In this document: in pieces, positions 9,219 through 19,199 of the stretch | Position numbering within the stretch: the stretch's first letter is position 1 | Layout: the number at the start of each line of letters is the position of its first letter | DNA from: Candidatus Heimdallarchaeota archaeon | GTDB taxonomy: Archaea; Asgardarchaeota; Heimdallarchaeia; Heimdallarchaeales; Heimdallarchaeaceae | Direction of reading: 5' to 3' | Length of the DNA stretch: 60,026 nt | NCBI GenBank assembly: GCA_030607575.1 | Contig: JAUWJS010000003.1 | Span: 1 to 60,026, forward strand | Program-made: the position numbers and the translations under genes | Notes under the pieces: generated by a model | Database searches by the model: none | What the model was told of the DNA's origin: nothing | What the model saw: only the letters and a program-made list of their open reading frames with translations

Positions 9219-10208
9219 CTACCATTCTATTGTATCCAATGCCTTTAGTAGAACTCTCAAAGCTGCGAATGTGGCTAGTGTCCAGAATCCTGCAAGAATT
9301 ATTTCTGATTTAATTTTGTGAAGGAATCTAGGGACTATATTTGCTGTAATGATAGCTCCTGCTGCCATTAGAAAAACAATATCCCATTGAATAGACGCAG
9401 CAGCGAATGTATCGGGTCCAAATATATCGAATGACCTAATGAGAACTGCAAAAGGAGTAACAAACAGAATTACAAATGTTGATGTAGCTGTTGCAATTCC
9501 AGCTGGAATACCTATAGCCATAGTGAGTATTGGGACGTAAATTACTCCACCACCGAGTCCAAGAGTTGCTCCAACAAACCCTCCTACAATAGCAATGAAG
9601 ATTCCTGGGATAAGCTTTGCTCTATAATTGAACTTAACTCCCCTTTTATCTTCAAAATTTCTATAAAAAACTGTCTTTTTCCACCAAGGTCTTTGCATTT
9701 GTTCTTTGTCACAATCTTCCTCTAAACAATCCTCAATATTCTTTACTAACCCTTTTCGCTTCTTATTCCAGGATATGAAAATTGTCACCATTTTATATAG
9801 AGCTATTGTAATCATTGTTGCTCCAAAAATAATCTGAAAAACATCCTTATTAACATCTTGAGATGCTAGCCATTGTGAAAATAATGCACCTGAAATAGCT
9901 CCAGGTAATGCAAAAATCATAAATCTAAAAGCTAAACTATAGTCTATTCTCTTTTCTCTAACATAGGAAAAGGAGCCACTAAGTGCAGTGAAAATAATTA
10001 CTCCCAAAGAAGTAGCTGTAACAGTAGCTCCAAGAAGATCTTCATCAAAGCCTATTTTAGGTAATAACAGCCATTTAAAGGCAATTAGCAATATTGGTAC
10101 ATTCAATAATCCTCCCCCTATACCAAATGTTGGGGAAACAGCACCACTTAGGAGTCCTGCGGCAAAAAGTGCAAGATACACCCACCAAGGAAAAAATTCG
10201 AACAACAA
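9219..10208 (-). CDS. TauE/SafE family anion (sulfite/organosulfonate) transporter
   Basis: Two-repeat membrane protein with GAVSPTFGIGGGLLNVPILL and GGFVGATLGLGGGVIYVPIL motifs. Confidence 0.9.
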   Translation of the reverse strand: MLFEFFPWWVYLALFAAGLLSGAVSPTFGIGGGLLNVPILLIAFKWLLLPKIGFDEDLLGATVTATSLGVIIFTALSGSFSYVREKRIDYSLAFRFMIFALPGAISGALFSQWLASQDVNKDVFQIIFGATMITIALYKMVTIFISWNKKRKGLVKNIEDCLEEDCDKEQMQRPWWKKTVFYRNFEDKRGVKFNYRAKLIPGIFIAIVGGFVGATLGLGGGVIYVPILTMAIGIPAGIATATSTFVILFVTPFAVLIRSFDIFGPDTFAAASIQWDIVFLMAAGAIITANIVPRFLHKIKSEIILAGFWTLATFAALRVLLKALDTIEW

Positions 10209-10312
10209 ATATTAGCACCTTCTTATTTGAAACTCAAATAGAAGAGTTATTTAAAACTTTAATGCAAGAACAAATTTAGTTAGTAGCAGAAATGATTTTA
10301 AACTACTAGGAT

Positions 10313-11185
10313 ATGCATGAAACAATGAGTTTAGACGATGAATCCTCTTTAGCTGAGCATTTTCTTTCACTTATAGAAAAGAAAACTATCTGGGAATTAG
10401 ATATGATTTGTTCAATACTAAATATTAATGTTGAAGACTTCATAGGATTTATAAACAAATTTCCAATGGCTTATGGATTATCAGTACAAGGTAAGAAGCT
10501 CTATATTACTCCAGAACTAGTGAATGATGCAATAGAGGAGGTTAAACAATCATTTGTAGACTGGTATCAACGAATTGCTCCAGATGGATTTTCTCAAGTT
10601 GTTCAAGCATCAATTCAAAAAAGAAGTGAAGCTGTTCTAAGTGATACTCCCGAGAGGGTCTCATCTAAAATCAAAATTTCTGTATATGGAAACAATCATG
10701 TTGTAGAACATGTGTTAAATGAATTTCTTTCAAGATTGGGATTACAACCTTCTTTCGACTATACTGGAGGATATGAGCCTATTGATTTTCAGAAAATTAT
10801 TGGAAATGATATTTATAATTGTCAGTTTATGCTGATAAACTACAATAGAGATATGCTCTCCTTGGCTGATCTCTTATTTGAGATGCCTGAAGCGTTTTTA
10901 TTCATCTTTAACCCTCTAGATAAATTACAAATTGACAGATTAGTGAAAATGATTAAGAATTTAATCTCAAAGCGAAAAAAAGACCTCTTTATCACTTTTC
11001 TTGCAAGTGTCAAATCAGATGTTTCTAAAGAATCTTTAAGTGATGTTGCAAAAACTCTCTCATACTTAGTTGAGTATCTAGAAGAAAAACCTCATTTCAA
11101 AGTATCTTTTGCTATTTTATCATCTACTAATCAAATTGAGAGAAAAATTTCTGATCTAATACAATCTGCTAGAATGTTATTTTGA
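10313..11185 (+). CDS. Uncharacterised protein: N-terminal helical/wHTH-like region plus GTPase-like domain lacking a P-loop (tentative)
   Basis: 290-aa ORF; domain from KIKISVYGNNHVVEHVLNEFL through EAFLFIFNPLDKLQIDRLVKMIKNL and FITFLASVKSD follows small-GTPase secondary structure order but has no GxxxxGK[ST]. Confidence 0.6.
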   Translation: MHETMSLDDESSLAEHFLSLIEKKTIWELDMICSILNINVEDFIGFINKFPMAYGLSVQGKKLYITPELVNDAIEEVKQSFVDWYQRIAPDGFSQVVQASIQKRSEAVLSDTPERVSSKIKISVYGNNHVVEHVLNEFLSRLGLQPSFDYTGGYEPIDFQKIIGNDIYNCQFMLINYNRDMLSLADLLFEMPEAFLFIFNPLDKLQIDRLVKMIKNLISKRKKDLFITFLASVKSDVSKESLSDVAKTLSYLVEYLEEKPHFKVSFAILSSTNQIERKISDLIQSARMLF

Positions 11186-11905
11186 TTTTAATTTTGTTTT
11201 AGGTTTAGGTTTAGGTTCAGGTTTTGAGAGATATTTTTCTTCAAGATGATCTGCAAGTTTAGGATAATTTCTGAATGCAGGAAATAATTGATAAAAACCT
11301 GCGGCAAGAAATAAAAGAAACATGCCTGAAAAAGCCATACCTATGTAATTTAGGACTTGAATAATAACTAAACTTAATGAAAAAAACGTAACAATAAAAC
11401 TAGTTACATATAGAATGTATGCAACTGCTTGAATGAGAAATGCGATGGAAATCAATGGAAGAGGATTTCGTGGCATAAGTTTTCTGATAAACGCTGTGAC
11501 AAGATCTTTGTAGAAAAAATAAAAACCTGTAGCTAGAGTTATACAAGATAAGATTAAGATGGCATTACCTATGTAAACCATAACTAAACTTGTTATCCAT
11601 CGAGTAAGAATCAAAACCAACTGAGCTATGAATAAAGCAGCACTACCACCAATTATTGTAAATGCCGCGATTTTCCCTTTTTCCCATTTAACTACTGGGT
11701 CATATGTCAAGTTATAAATCCCCCAGCTCATTCCAACGAAGCCTAGAACAATTGGAATATAGAGAAGATGTGAGTCCATCCATCCAGGTAGGATCGTATC
11801 TAGAAACAATGCTGTAAGCGCAGCAAGAAGACCATAAAACAAAAACACCATTACTGAGCTATTTAGAATGAATTTTGAATGCTGTTGACGATTTATTTTA
11901 CTCAC
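11177..11905 (-). CDS. Multi-TM membrane protein (paralogue 1 of 3 in tandem)
   Basis: Hydrophobic helices; short KPEPKPKPKTKLKSK tail. Confidence 0.75.
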   Translation of the reverse strand: MSKINRQQHSKFILNSSVMVFLFYGLLAALTALFLDTILPGWMDSHLLYIPIVLGFVGMSWGIYNLTYDPVVKWEKGKIAAFTIIGGSAALFIAQLVLILTRWITSLVMVYIGNAILILSCITLATGFYFFYKDLVTAFIRKLMPRNPLPLISIAFLIQAVAYILYVTSFIVTFFSLSLVIIQVLNYIGMAFSGMFLLFLAAGFYQLFPAFRNYPKLADHLEEKYLSKPEPKPKPKTKLKSK

Positions 11906-12617
11906 CTTTTATTTTGCTTTTTGGTTCAATAGTTTTCTCAGTTTCTATTGCGTTTTCTTGTTCTTCATGTTGATCTTCAACTACATATCCCCCCACCTGT
12001 ATCATGTTCGTAATCGATGCTAAACCAAAAAAACCTAATATTATTAGAAATGCTGCTAACAAGAAAAGTGATAATGAGAGGTTTAGGATCCATAAGTCTA
12101 GTGACGAAGGATAAATTAGGATATTATACCAGTTAATAATAGAAGGAGCTAACAGAATACTCATTCCAAATGGAATATACCATTGCCCCTTTCTAGGGAT
12201 ATAATCATTTTTGTAAAGGGAGTCCAAAGTAAATTTGAGAAAGATAAACCCAACAGTAATTACTAGATAATAAGTTACTAGAAAAACTAAATTGAAGTAT
12301 ATGAAGGGTTTTGTATTCCAAACAACCTTAATGCTTACATATGACAAAATTATTCCAACAATTTCAATAACTGATGATATTATTAGAAAAATGCTTGCTA
12401 GTTTCCATTTTTCTACTTTCATCAATGATTTTCCAAGTCTAATCAAACCTATTGAGAAAAGTATTAGTGTAAAATCAAAAGCAGCATCTATAATTACTAC
12501 AATAATAAGATTAAATTCTGCAAATAATAAATTACTTGCTACTCGCAACATCTGTATTATTGTTAATAACCAAGCACTATAGACTAAATGTTTGGCTATA
12601 TCGATTCTATCACTCAA
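11898..12617 (-). CDS. Multi-TM membrane protein (paralogue 2 of 3 in tandem)
   Basis: Hydrophobic helices; overlaps next gene by 8 nt; shared motif with neighbours around DSLYKNDYIPRKGQWYIPFG. Confidence 0.75.
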   Translation of the reverse strand: MSDRIDIAKHLVYSAWLLTIIQMLRVASNLLFAEFNLIIVVIIDAAFDFTLILFSIGLIRLGKSLMKVEKWKLASIFLIISSVIEIVGIILSYVSIKVVWNTKPFIYFNLVFLVTYYLVITVGFIFLKFTLDSLYKNDYIPRKGQWYIPFGMSILLAPSIINWYNILIYPSSLDLWILNLSLSLFLLAAFLIILGFFGLASITNMIQVGGYVVEDQHEEQENAIETEKTIEPKSKIKGE

Positions 12618-12621
12618 TTTA

Positions 12622-13611
12622 CTAACCCTTCTTCAGATATGGATTAGTTTCTCCGCAATCACCGCAGAAAGTTGCATCATCATCTAGCTCTAGACCACAT
12701 TTAACACAAAACATCTTCTTTGGCAAAGTAGGATCTTCAATTAATATCTCTTCAATTGGTTCTTGTGTTTGAGAAATTGGTTTAGCTGGGGGTGGTGGAG
12801 CAAGTCCTCCGAATAATCCTCCCCTTCTACCTAGCATTCCTCTTCCTTGTTGTCTGGCTTCAGCCCGTTGAGCTTTAGCTTCTTCTATTCTTTGAAATAG
12901 CTCTTCAGGGATTTTATCCAAAGTTGCAAAAGCTCTTCGTAAATACCAGAAACCTAGCACAATCATGACAAGATTCCCCATACTAAAGAAGTATTGAACC
13001 CAGAGAAGAATTTGGTATCCTTCTACAATTAAAAGCTCTTCACCTACATAATACGCATAGGTTTCTTGAGGAATAATAGTCTCCACAGTTAAATAAATGA
13101 ATAATAGAGCAAAACCTATAGGAAGTGAAAGTTGGCCTTTATAGATATTTCTTCTTTGAATCGCATAACTATCAACAGCTTTTTTGAGTTGATAGAACCC
13201 AAAGGTGAAAGCTCCTGCTGAAACAATGAATGTGATATTTACAGGTAGTTGTCTAAGGGGATCTGGACTAACCAAAACTCCTAGTGAATAAAAAATAGCT
13301 AATATCTTTGATACAAGAAGAACTATAGCTGCTAAACCAACTATTAAACTTGTAAAGAATATGATTTTGTTTTCTTCTTCCTTATGGAATAAAAATAAAC
13401 CATATGCTAACCATATCAATGCTAGGCTTTGTAACAAATTAAGCGCAATGTCGATATAAACGATTGCAGGTCCACTACCTAGTAAATAAATAAACATACT
13501 TACCATCATTGTTAAAACATAAATCAAAGATGAATTTGTAATATGTTTTCTGGTTGTATTTTTTATACCTGTTTCTGGTTGTAGTTCTATTTCACCCATC
13601 ATCCTAATCAT
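12622..13611 (-). CDS. Multi-TM membrane protein with C-terminal zinc ribbon (paralogue 3 of 3)
   Basis: TM helices, then MFCVKCGLELDDDATFCGDCG zinc ribbon; motif DSYAIQRRNIYKGQLSLPIG similar to neighbour. Confidence 0.8.
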   Translation of the reverse strand: MIRMMGEIELQPETGIKNTTRKHITNSSLIYVLTMMVSMFIYLLGSGPAIVYIDIALNLLQSLALIWLAYGLFLFHKEEENKIIFFTSLIVGLAAIVLLVSKILAIFYSLGVLVSPDPLRQLPVNITFIVSAGAFTFGFYQLKKAVDSYAIQRRNIYKGQLSLPIGFALLFIYLTVETIIPQETYAYYVGEELLIVEGYQILLWVQYFFSMGNLVMIVLGFWYLRRAFATLDKIPEELFQRIEEAKAQRAEARQQGRGMLGRRGGLFGGLAPPPPAKPISQTQEPIEEILIEDPTLPKKMFCVKCGLELDDDATFCGDCGETNPYLKKG

Positions 13612-13706
13612 ACCTTATAAGTACATTATTTAAATTTGTGGAGTTATGATATTTTTGATTCGAGGAAAAAGGAAAGTATATAAGTACTCCCAAATACTCT
13701 TTTTTG

Positions 13707-14273
13707 ATGAGACTTTCATCCTCTTTATCACTGGTAGCATGCTTGACGGCGTTCTTAAGTTTATTAACACCAGTTTTCTTTGATAAACAAGGATATGCTC
13801 TTACTTGGATTGATATTCAAGAATCTCCTCCTCTATGGATTTTTATTATTGCTACTTTCATAGTAGCTGCTCATGATATCAAATGGTTTGAAGGGATGAA
13901 ATTTATTCGTAACTCAGATTTCAGATTATTTAGACTTCTTTTGGTTATTATTGGCTTTTTGATGGCTTTTGCAATGGAATTGTCTGTTAATGTTCGATTA
14001 ACTCCTTACGTTTTCTGGCAGCAGAGTCTTTTCTTCCAATTACCTTACAGATCAACAGTTATGCTTCAATATAATATTCTGTATTATGGTTTTCAGAAAG
14101 CAATTGTAGAGACTGTAATATACAGAGCCAGTATAGGGTATCATTTAATTCGTCTCTGTCGATTAATTTTGATTTTTGTATTCATCTTTACTATTCTGGA
14201 AAAAAGTCCCCGAAAATCAAGGATAAAGACAGAACAAGTTTATAGGGATTATCTGGAAAAGTCTCAGCCTTGA
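13707..14273 (+). CDS. Membrane protein of unknown function
   Basis: ORF with several TM helices; first ATG at 13707 (track start 13704 is TTG). Confidence 0.7.
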   Translation: MRLSSSLSLVACLTAFLSLLTPVFFDKQGYALTWIDIQESPPLWIFIIATFIVAAHDIKWFEGMKFIRNSDFRLFRLLLVIIGFLMAFAMELSVNVRLTPYVFWQQSLFFQLPYRSTVMLQYNILYYGFQKAIVETVIYRASIGYHLIRLCRLILIFVFIFTILEKSPRKSRIKTEQVYRDYLEKSQP

Positions 14274-14334
14274 TGCAAATAGTTTTTATTTCAGTTAATT
14301 TCTTGATAAATAAGCAAAAAACAATTTGATAAGC

Positions 14335-15396
14335 ATGTCCTCTCCTTTATTTGTACCATATATAGCATTATTAGTCCTAGATGAGACTGGAATGACTCTA
14401 AGATGCACAAACCCTATTCCTGATATCTCTAATGAAGAAATAATAGGTATTGGAAACTTCTACAGTCCTGTAGTTTCAGCATCATCTCCTCATCTAGAAA
14501 TCTATGGTCCCTTACCTATTCCACATCATGAGAAATATCACTTGTTAATAGTTACTTTCAGAAAATATGATTCATTAGTTCAAGACCCACGAACCAAAGA
14601 TAAAAATGTACTATCTTTTTGTCAAATACTTATTTTTTATAAAAAAGAATGTGATGAAAAGGTAAAATTTGGCCACAGTCAAATTTTTACAACTGTAGAT
14701 ATTTTTCTTCAAGAATATCAAGATGTTGCTGAGGTGAGAGATGAAGAGCTGCTCAAATTGAGTGAAGTGTTAATTGAAAATGTTATTCTTGATGATCAGA
14801 TAAAATCTAAAAGCATTGAGGACATTGTAAGAGATATCGCTTCACGGTTTAATACAATACAACAAATATCTCATCTTTTAAACCGTAGAACAAAAATTGG
14901 AATAATTTCCTCTGATACATTATCATATAATTTGATTATTCAATCACTTTTCCACTATCAGAATATAGATTTTATCTATCAGCTGGATAGAAACGAATTC
15001 ATTACAAGAATTGATACTTACTTTATGAGGATAGTTTTAACTTTGCTTTTTGATTTAGAAATGATTGAAGGTATTGATTTCTTTAGAGAAATGGACTATT
15101 ATGTATACATAGCTTCTTGTGAAGAAGAGGGAAGTTGTCAAAAGCATATAGATAACATAGACACCATGTTTAAACAAGACAGAGATGCAAAAATCTTTCT
15201 TGTGACTAAAGAAAGAGCGGAGCAACTATCTTTAGAAAAGAAAAAGTACTTATTTCATGAATGTGAAAATAGGAAGAATCTTAAACTGATGATTTCAGTC
15301 GGAGATGTATTTAGAACACTTGATAATGCAATATATCTGATTCTAAGTGATATTCTGGAACTGAGAAAAATCATCTTGAGCCAGAACAAAGGATAG
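14335..15396 (+). CDS. Longin-like N-terminal domain fused to a P-loop-less GTPase-like domain (tentative)
   Basis: First ATG at 14335 (track start 14326 is TTG). N-term FVPYIALLVLDETGMTLRC...YHLLIVTFRKY... resembles a longin/roadblock sheet; C-term from RRTKIGIISSDTLSYNLIIQSLF to LKLMISVGDVFRTLDNAIYLILSDIL follows the order of a small GTPase. Confidence 0.6.
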   Translation: MSSPLFVPYIALLVLDETGMTLRCTNPIPDISNEEIIGIGNFYSPVVSASSPHLEIYGPLPIPHHEKYHLLIVTFRKYDSLVQDPRTKDKNVLSFCQILIFYKKECDEKVKFGHSQIFTTVDIFLQEYQDVAEVRDEELLKLSEVLIENVILDDQIKSKSIEDIVRDIASRFNTIQQISHLLNRRTKIGIISSDTLSYNLIIQSLFHYQNIDFIYQLDRNEFITRIDTYFMRIVLTLLFDLEMIEGIDFFREMDYYVYIASCEEEGSCQKHIDNIDTMFKQDRDAKIFLVTKERAEQLSLEKKKYLFHECENRKNLKLMISVGDVFRTLDNAIYLILSDILELRKIILSQNKG

Positions 15397-15582
15397 TATT
15401 TTCTAATCTGGAATTATAACAATTAACTGTGCATTTAACCAAACTCTGCTTCCAACAGGAGATTATGTTGTAATTCTAATATTTTTAGCAAACTTTTCCA
15501 AAATTTTGCAATTTCCTCAATCAATAAACCACAAACAAAAGGTTCAGAATTGTTTATTAATAGATGTTAAAATTCCAATGTA

Positions 15583-16414
15583 ATGGATGATAACTACCTT
15601 TTGGTTTCAAGCAACCCCTATGTCCAACTTAGACATCAGTATCTTCCTGCTCTAAACCAAGAAAATGGAGACAAAACTATACTTGTGATACCTGGTTGGC
15701 TAGATAATATAGATGCACGAATGCCGCTTTTACAATCCTTTCAGAAAATCTCTAATGTAATAATGTACGAACCGATAGGTTTTGGAAAATCATCAGCTCC
15801 TAAAAGACGAGGACAATACAAAGTAAATAATATGGTTGATGAATTAGCAAAAATAATTTCTCATTATAAACTGGAAGGAAAAGAATTTTATCTATGGGGG
15901 AGTTGTGTAGGTGCTGCTATAGGTTATCAGTATTATATCGATAAAAAGGGACCAAAACCAAGAGCATTTTTAGTAGCTAGTCCTGAATTAAAATTCAAAA
16001 CACAATGGTGGTTTAATATTCTCAATCTTCTTCCATATCCTCTATTGTGGTTTTATTATAAAGTAGTCATTTTTATCTTAAAAGCCTACTTAAAACGGAA
16101 GAGTCCTGAAGAAGTAAAAAATTTGGAATATTCACTAGGAAGATTTAATGAAACAAGCTTGTTTGTACAAATGAGAATCTTAGTAGAACTTATCCACCGC
16201 TTTGATATTCGTGGAAGAGAGAAAGAACTTGACATACCCCAACTAATTTTAATTGCAGAAAAAGATTGGCTTACTGATCCACAAAACTCTAGGAAACTAG
16301 CCAACTTTCATCCAAAATCAGAAGTAGTTAGTTTTAGGTGATGCTCATCGAATTATTGTGGGAAACGAAGATAACGTCGCTGAAAATATTGAACGCTTCA
16401 TCAAGGCAATTTAG
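15583..16414 (+). pseudogene. Alpha/beta hydrolase, C-terminus interrupted by an apparent frameshift at ~16336
   Basis: ORF 15583-16341 (VIPGWLDNIDARMPLLQSF, YEPIGFGKSSAPKRRG, LWGSCVGAAIGYQY, LILIAEKDWLTDP) stops just after EVVSFR*. Another frame continues GDAHRIIVGNEDNVAENIERFIKAI* to 16414, collinear with the C-terminus of paralogue 19200-20039 (FHRIQMGNEEIMAKKFNEFLQ). Confidence 0.75.
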
Positions 16415-16450
16415 AATCTCTAATAGCCTTCTTATTTAACGAAACGAATT

Positions 16451-17185
16451 CTAATTCCTGTTAGCTCTGTTTTTCATCCATTCTTCTATTTCTTCAAAGA
16501 GCTGATATCGTCCTGCATCTTTGGGAATGACATGACCACCTTTGTTTATCCAAACTAGAGTTTTATCTGTTGATTTAACCATCTCGAAGATGTATTCTGC
16601 ATGGTTAGAAGGAACCCCTGTATCTTTCTTACTCTGGATTACAAGTATGGGTACCTCGATTTTAGGAACCGATCTTTTCACTTCTTTAAGAAGTTTGAAA
16701 AGCTGTTTAATACTTCTTAAGGGGTAGTACCCATAGCTTTTGTGAGTTGAGAGTGATTCCAGATTTACCCATCCCTTTTCTTTTGTTTTATGCTTTGGAT
16801 AAATTGAGCTTAGAAAAGGGATTGCAACAATAAAATACATTCTCCAATCTGGAGACTTATAAGGTGCAGCCATTGGTATTATACCTGCCAAATCACTATT
16901 TCTTGCTCCCAATACTAAAGTAATAGCTGCACCCATTGAGAGGCCGCAGATATATACCTTATCAAATACTGCTTTAAGTTCATTTAACTTTGCTTGTGCA
17001 TAGTCTATCCATTCAGTCCAATTGGTTTTATTGAGATCATCAAGTGATGTTTCATGACCAGGCAGAGTGATATTTTCTATTGCATAACCTTGTTTTCCAA
17101 GGAATTTAGCTAAAGGTTCCATTTCAAAATGCGTTCCAGTAAAACCATGTATTAAAAGAAAGCTGATTGTAGAAATATCACTCAT
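16451..17185 (-). CDS. Alpha/beta hydrolase (carboxylesterase / monoacylglycerol lipase-like)
   Basis: FLLIHGFTGTHFEMEPLAKFL, ICGLSMGAAITLVLG (GxSxG), VIQSKKDTGVPSNHAEYIF, WINKGGHVIPKD. Confidence 0.92.
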   Translation of the reverse strand: MSDISTISFLLIHGFTGTHFEMEPLAKFLGKQGYAIENITLPGHETSLDDLNKTNWTEWIDYAQAKLNELKAVFDKVYICGLSMGAAITLVLGARNSDLAGIIPMAAPYKSPDWRMYFIVAIPFLSSIYPKHKTKEKGWVNLESLSTHKSYGYYPLRSIKQLFKLLKEVKRSVPKIEVPILVIQSKKDTGVPSNHAEYIFEMVKSTDKTLVWINKGGHVIPKDAGRYQLFEEIEEWMKNRANRN

Positions 17186-17288
17186 AAAGAAACGAATAGT
17201 AACTGATTAATAAAAATTATTGCTAAAATTGAATTTTTAGTTATTAGAGAGTAGAAAAACTCAAAAACAAAGAAGAAAATTAACTATT

Positions 17289-17903
17289 GTGATAGACCCT
17301 AGAATTTTCTGGACTTTAATAGGTATACTTTCCTTTCTAGTTTTCATAAGAGCAGTTATTACTATATCTCGTGGAATAAGATACGAATATTTACAAGTTT
17401 CAGGTTTTGCTTTACTTATATTATCCTTAACTCTAACTGGCTCATATTCTTATATCTACCATGTAGGAAATGAAGAAATCGTCTACTTATCACTGAGTTT
17501 AACCTTAGCTCTTCTTTCAATGATCTTAATTTTTGCGGGTACTCTATCTTCTGGTCGACGATGGATTAGACGAAGAGGGACAGAAAATCTGAATAGGTTC
17601 ACCAATCTCCTTATCTTCGCTTACATCAGACATCCAGTATCTTTAGGCATGATGCTTATTTCAATGTCCCTGATATTCTATATACATTCACTGTTATCGA
17701 ATTTACTAGCAGGTATTGCTTTGTTGGTTTTCATGTTTTCATCGTTAGAAAAAGACACTTTTTTCAAAGAGCTGTATGGATATCCATACAAAGTATATTC
17801 TAAAACAGTTCCAAGATTCAACTTTGTTCATGGATTGATTAAAGCGATTATTGTGAACAAAAAAGCTCAAGATGAAGATAGAGGTAACCTCTTAGATTTG
17901 TGA
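17289..17903 (+). CDS. Isoprenylcysteine carboxyl methyltransferase (ICMT)-like membrane methyltransferase
   Basis: TM helices and C-terminal FAYIRHPVSLGMMLISMSLIFYI...LEKDTFFKELYGYPYKVYSKTVPRF, matching the ICMT/PEMT signature. Confidence 0.75.
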   Translation: MIDPRIFWTLIGILSFLVFIRAVITISRGIRYEYLQVSGFALLILSLTLTGSYSYIYHVGNEEIVYLSLSLTLALLSMILIFAGTLSSGRRWIRRRGTENLNRFTNLLIFAYIRHPVSLGMMLISMSLIFYIHSLLSNLLAGIALLVFMFSSLEKDTFFKELYGYPYKVYSKTVPRFNFVHGLIKAIIVNKKAQDEDRGNLLDL

Positions 17904-17930
17904 GAAGAGGTTACTTGTGTTTTTCTTGAT

Positions 17931-18383
17931 CTACTTAATTATATCTGTAAGTATGGCCGGGCATATGTCAGTTATACCATCAATTGTTTCTACTTTGGAC
18001 ATAAAAGAAGCTAATTCATCATCATCTTCAAACCAGCATTCTAGCATGATCATGTGATCTCCATTTGAGGAATAAATTCTTAAGATATCTGTATCTCGTT
18101 TTAGTTTTTGGATAATGGATATATACCTTTGTGGCGTTGTATCAATACCTATTATGGCCTTAATTCCATATCCAAGCTTTCTAGGATTTATTTTAACTGT
18201 GTAACCCTCTATAATACCTTCATTTTCCATACGTTTAACACGTTTTCGTATAGCAGTTTCAGTAACCTCTAAATCTTTAGCAATTTCAACAAAAGTTCTA
18301 CGTCCATCGACCATAAGAATCTTGATAATATCTGCATCTGCAATCTTATTTTTAAGATTTGAGCGGTTTGATAATCGAACCAT
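17931..18383 (-). CDS. Lrp/AsnC family transcriptional regulator
   Basis: [73 protein letters not shown] + RAM domain. Likely start is the internal ATG at 18383; upstream ATG at 18431 would abut the divergent gene. Confidence 0.9.
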   Translation of the reverse strand: MVRLSNRSNLKNKIADADIIKILMVDGRRTFVEIAKDLEVTETAIRKRVKRMENEGIIEGYTVKINPRKLGYGIKAIIGIDTTPQRYISIIQKLKRDTDILRIYSSNGDHMIMLECWFEDDDELASFMSKVETIDGITDICPAILTDIIK

Positions 18384-18443
18384 TATGTTTTGATATTCAG
18401 AAATCTTTATAAGAATATATTCCTTCAACAAAATGGTGATAAA

Positions 18444-19112
18444 ATGTCTCTTAAAGAGTATGAAGAAACTGGAAAAATCCCACTAATTAATACAAGATTT
18501 CCCAAAATGGTTGTAAACACAACTCATGGTATGAAGAAATTACCTGGTGATTATGAAGGTAAATGGCTTGTTCTTTTCAGTCATCCAGCTGATTACACAC
18601 CTGTTTGTACCACAGAATTTGTTTCTTTCCAGAATCATTTTGATGAATTTCAAGCAATGAATGTTGAACTATTAGGTTTAAGTATTGATCAAGTATATAG
18701 TCACATTAAATGGGTAGATTGGATTAAAGAAAATCTGGATGTAGAAATTAAATTCCCAATAATTGCAGATCATGGGGAAGTAGCAAGACAATTAGGAATG
18801 TTACATGCAAAAGGTAGTAGTACAGTACGTGCTGTTTTCATTATAGACCCTAAGATGATTATTAGAGCAATACTTTACTATCCTTCAGAACTTGGACGAA
18901 ATATGAAAGAAATAGTTCGTATGATTAAAGGATTAAAAGTTGCATCTAAGCATAATGTAGCTCTTCCTGCTAACTGGCCTCATAACGAACTTTTTGGGGA
19001 TGATGTTATTGTTCCTCCAGCTGGTGATGTAGAAACAGCTAAGAAAAGATTGGAAGATAATTCTATAACTTGTCTTGATTGGTGGCTCTGCCACAAAAAG
19101 AATCCTGAATAG
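18444..19112 (+). CDS. Peroxiredoxin (AhpC/Prx6-like)
   Basis: [59 protein letters not shown] at 18444 preferred over track start 18390. Confidence 0.95.
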   Translation: MSLKEYEETGKIPLINTRFPKMVVNTTHGMKKLPGDYEGKWLVLFSHPADYTPVCTTEFVSFQNHFDEFQAMNVELLGLSIDQVYSHIKWVDWIKENLDVEIKFPIIADHGEVARQLGMLHAKGSSTVRAVFIIDPKMIIRAILYYPSELGRNMKEIVRMIKGLKVASKHNVALPANWPHNELFGDDVIVPPAGDVETAKKRLEDNSITCLDWWLCHKKNPE

Positions 19113-19199
19113 ACAATCTATTCTTTTTTTCTTCTTTTTTAAGAAGATACTAATTTTTCTTAAGGAAATGCATATAATCCCCTAGTATATTTCACACTC

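Noticed and set aside
11200-11230. Telomere-like tandem ttaggtttaggtttagg
   Set aside because: It lies in the coding end of the minus-strand membrane protein and encodes KPEPKPKPKTK; not a structural repeat.
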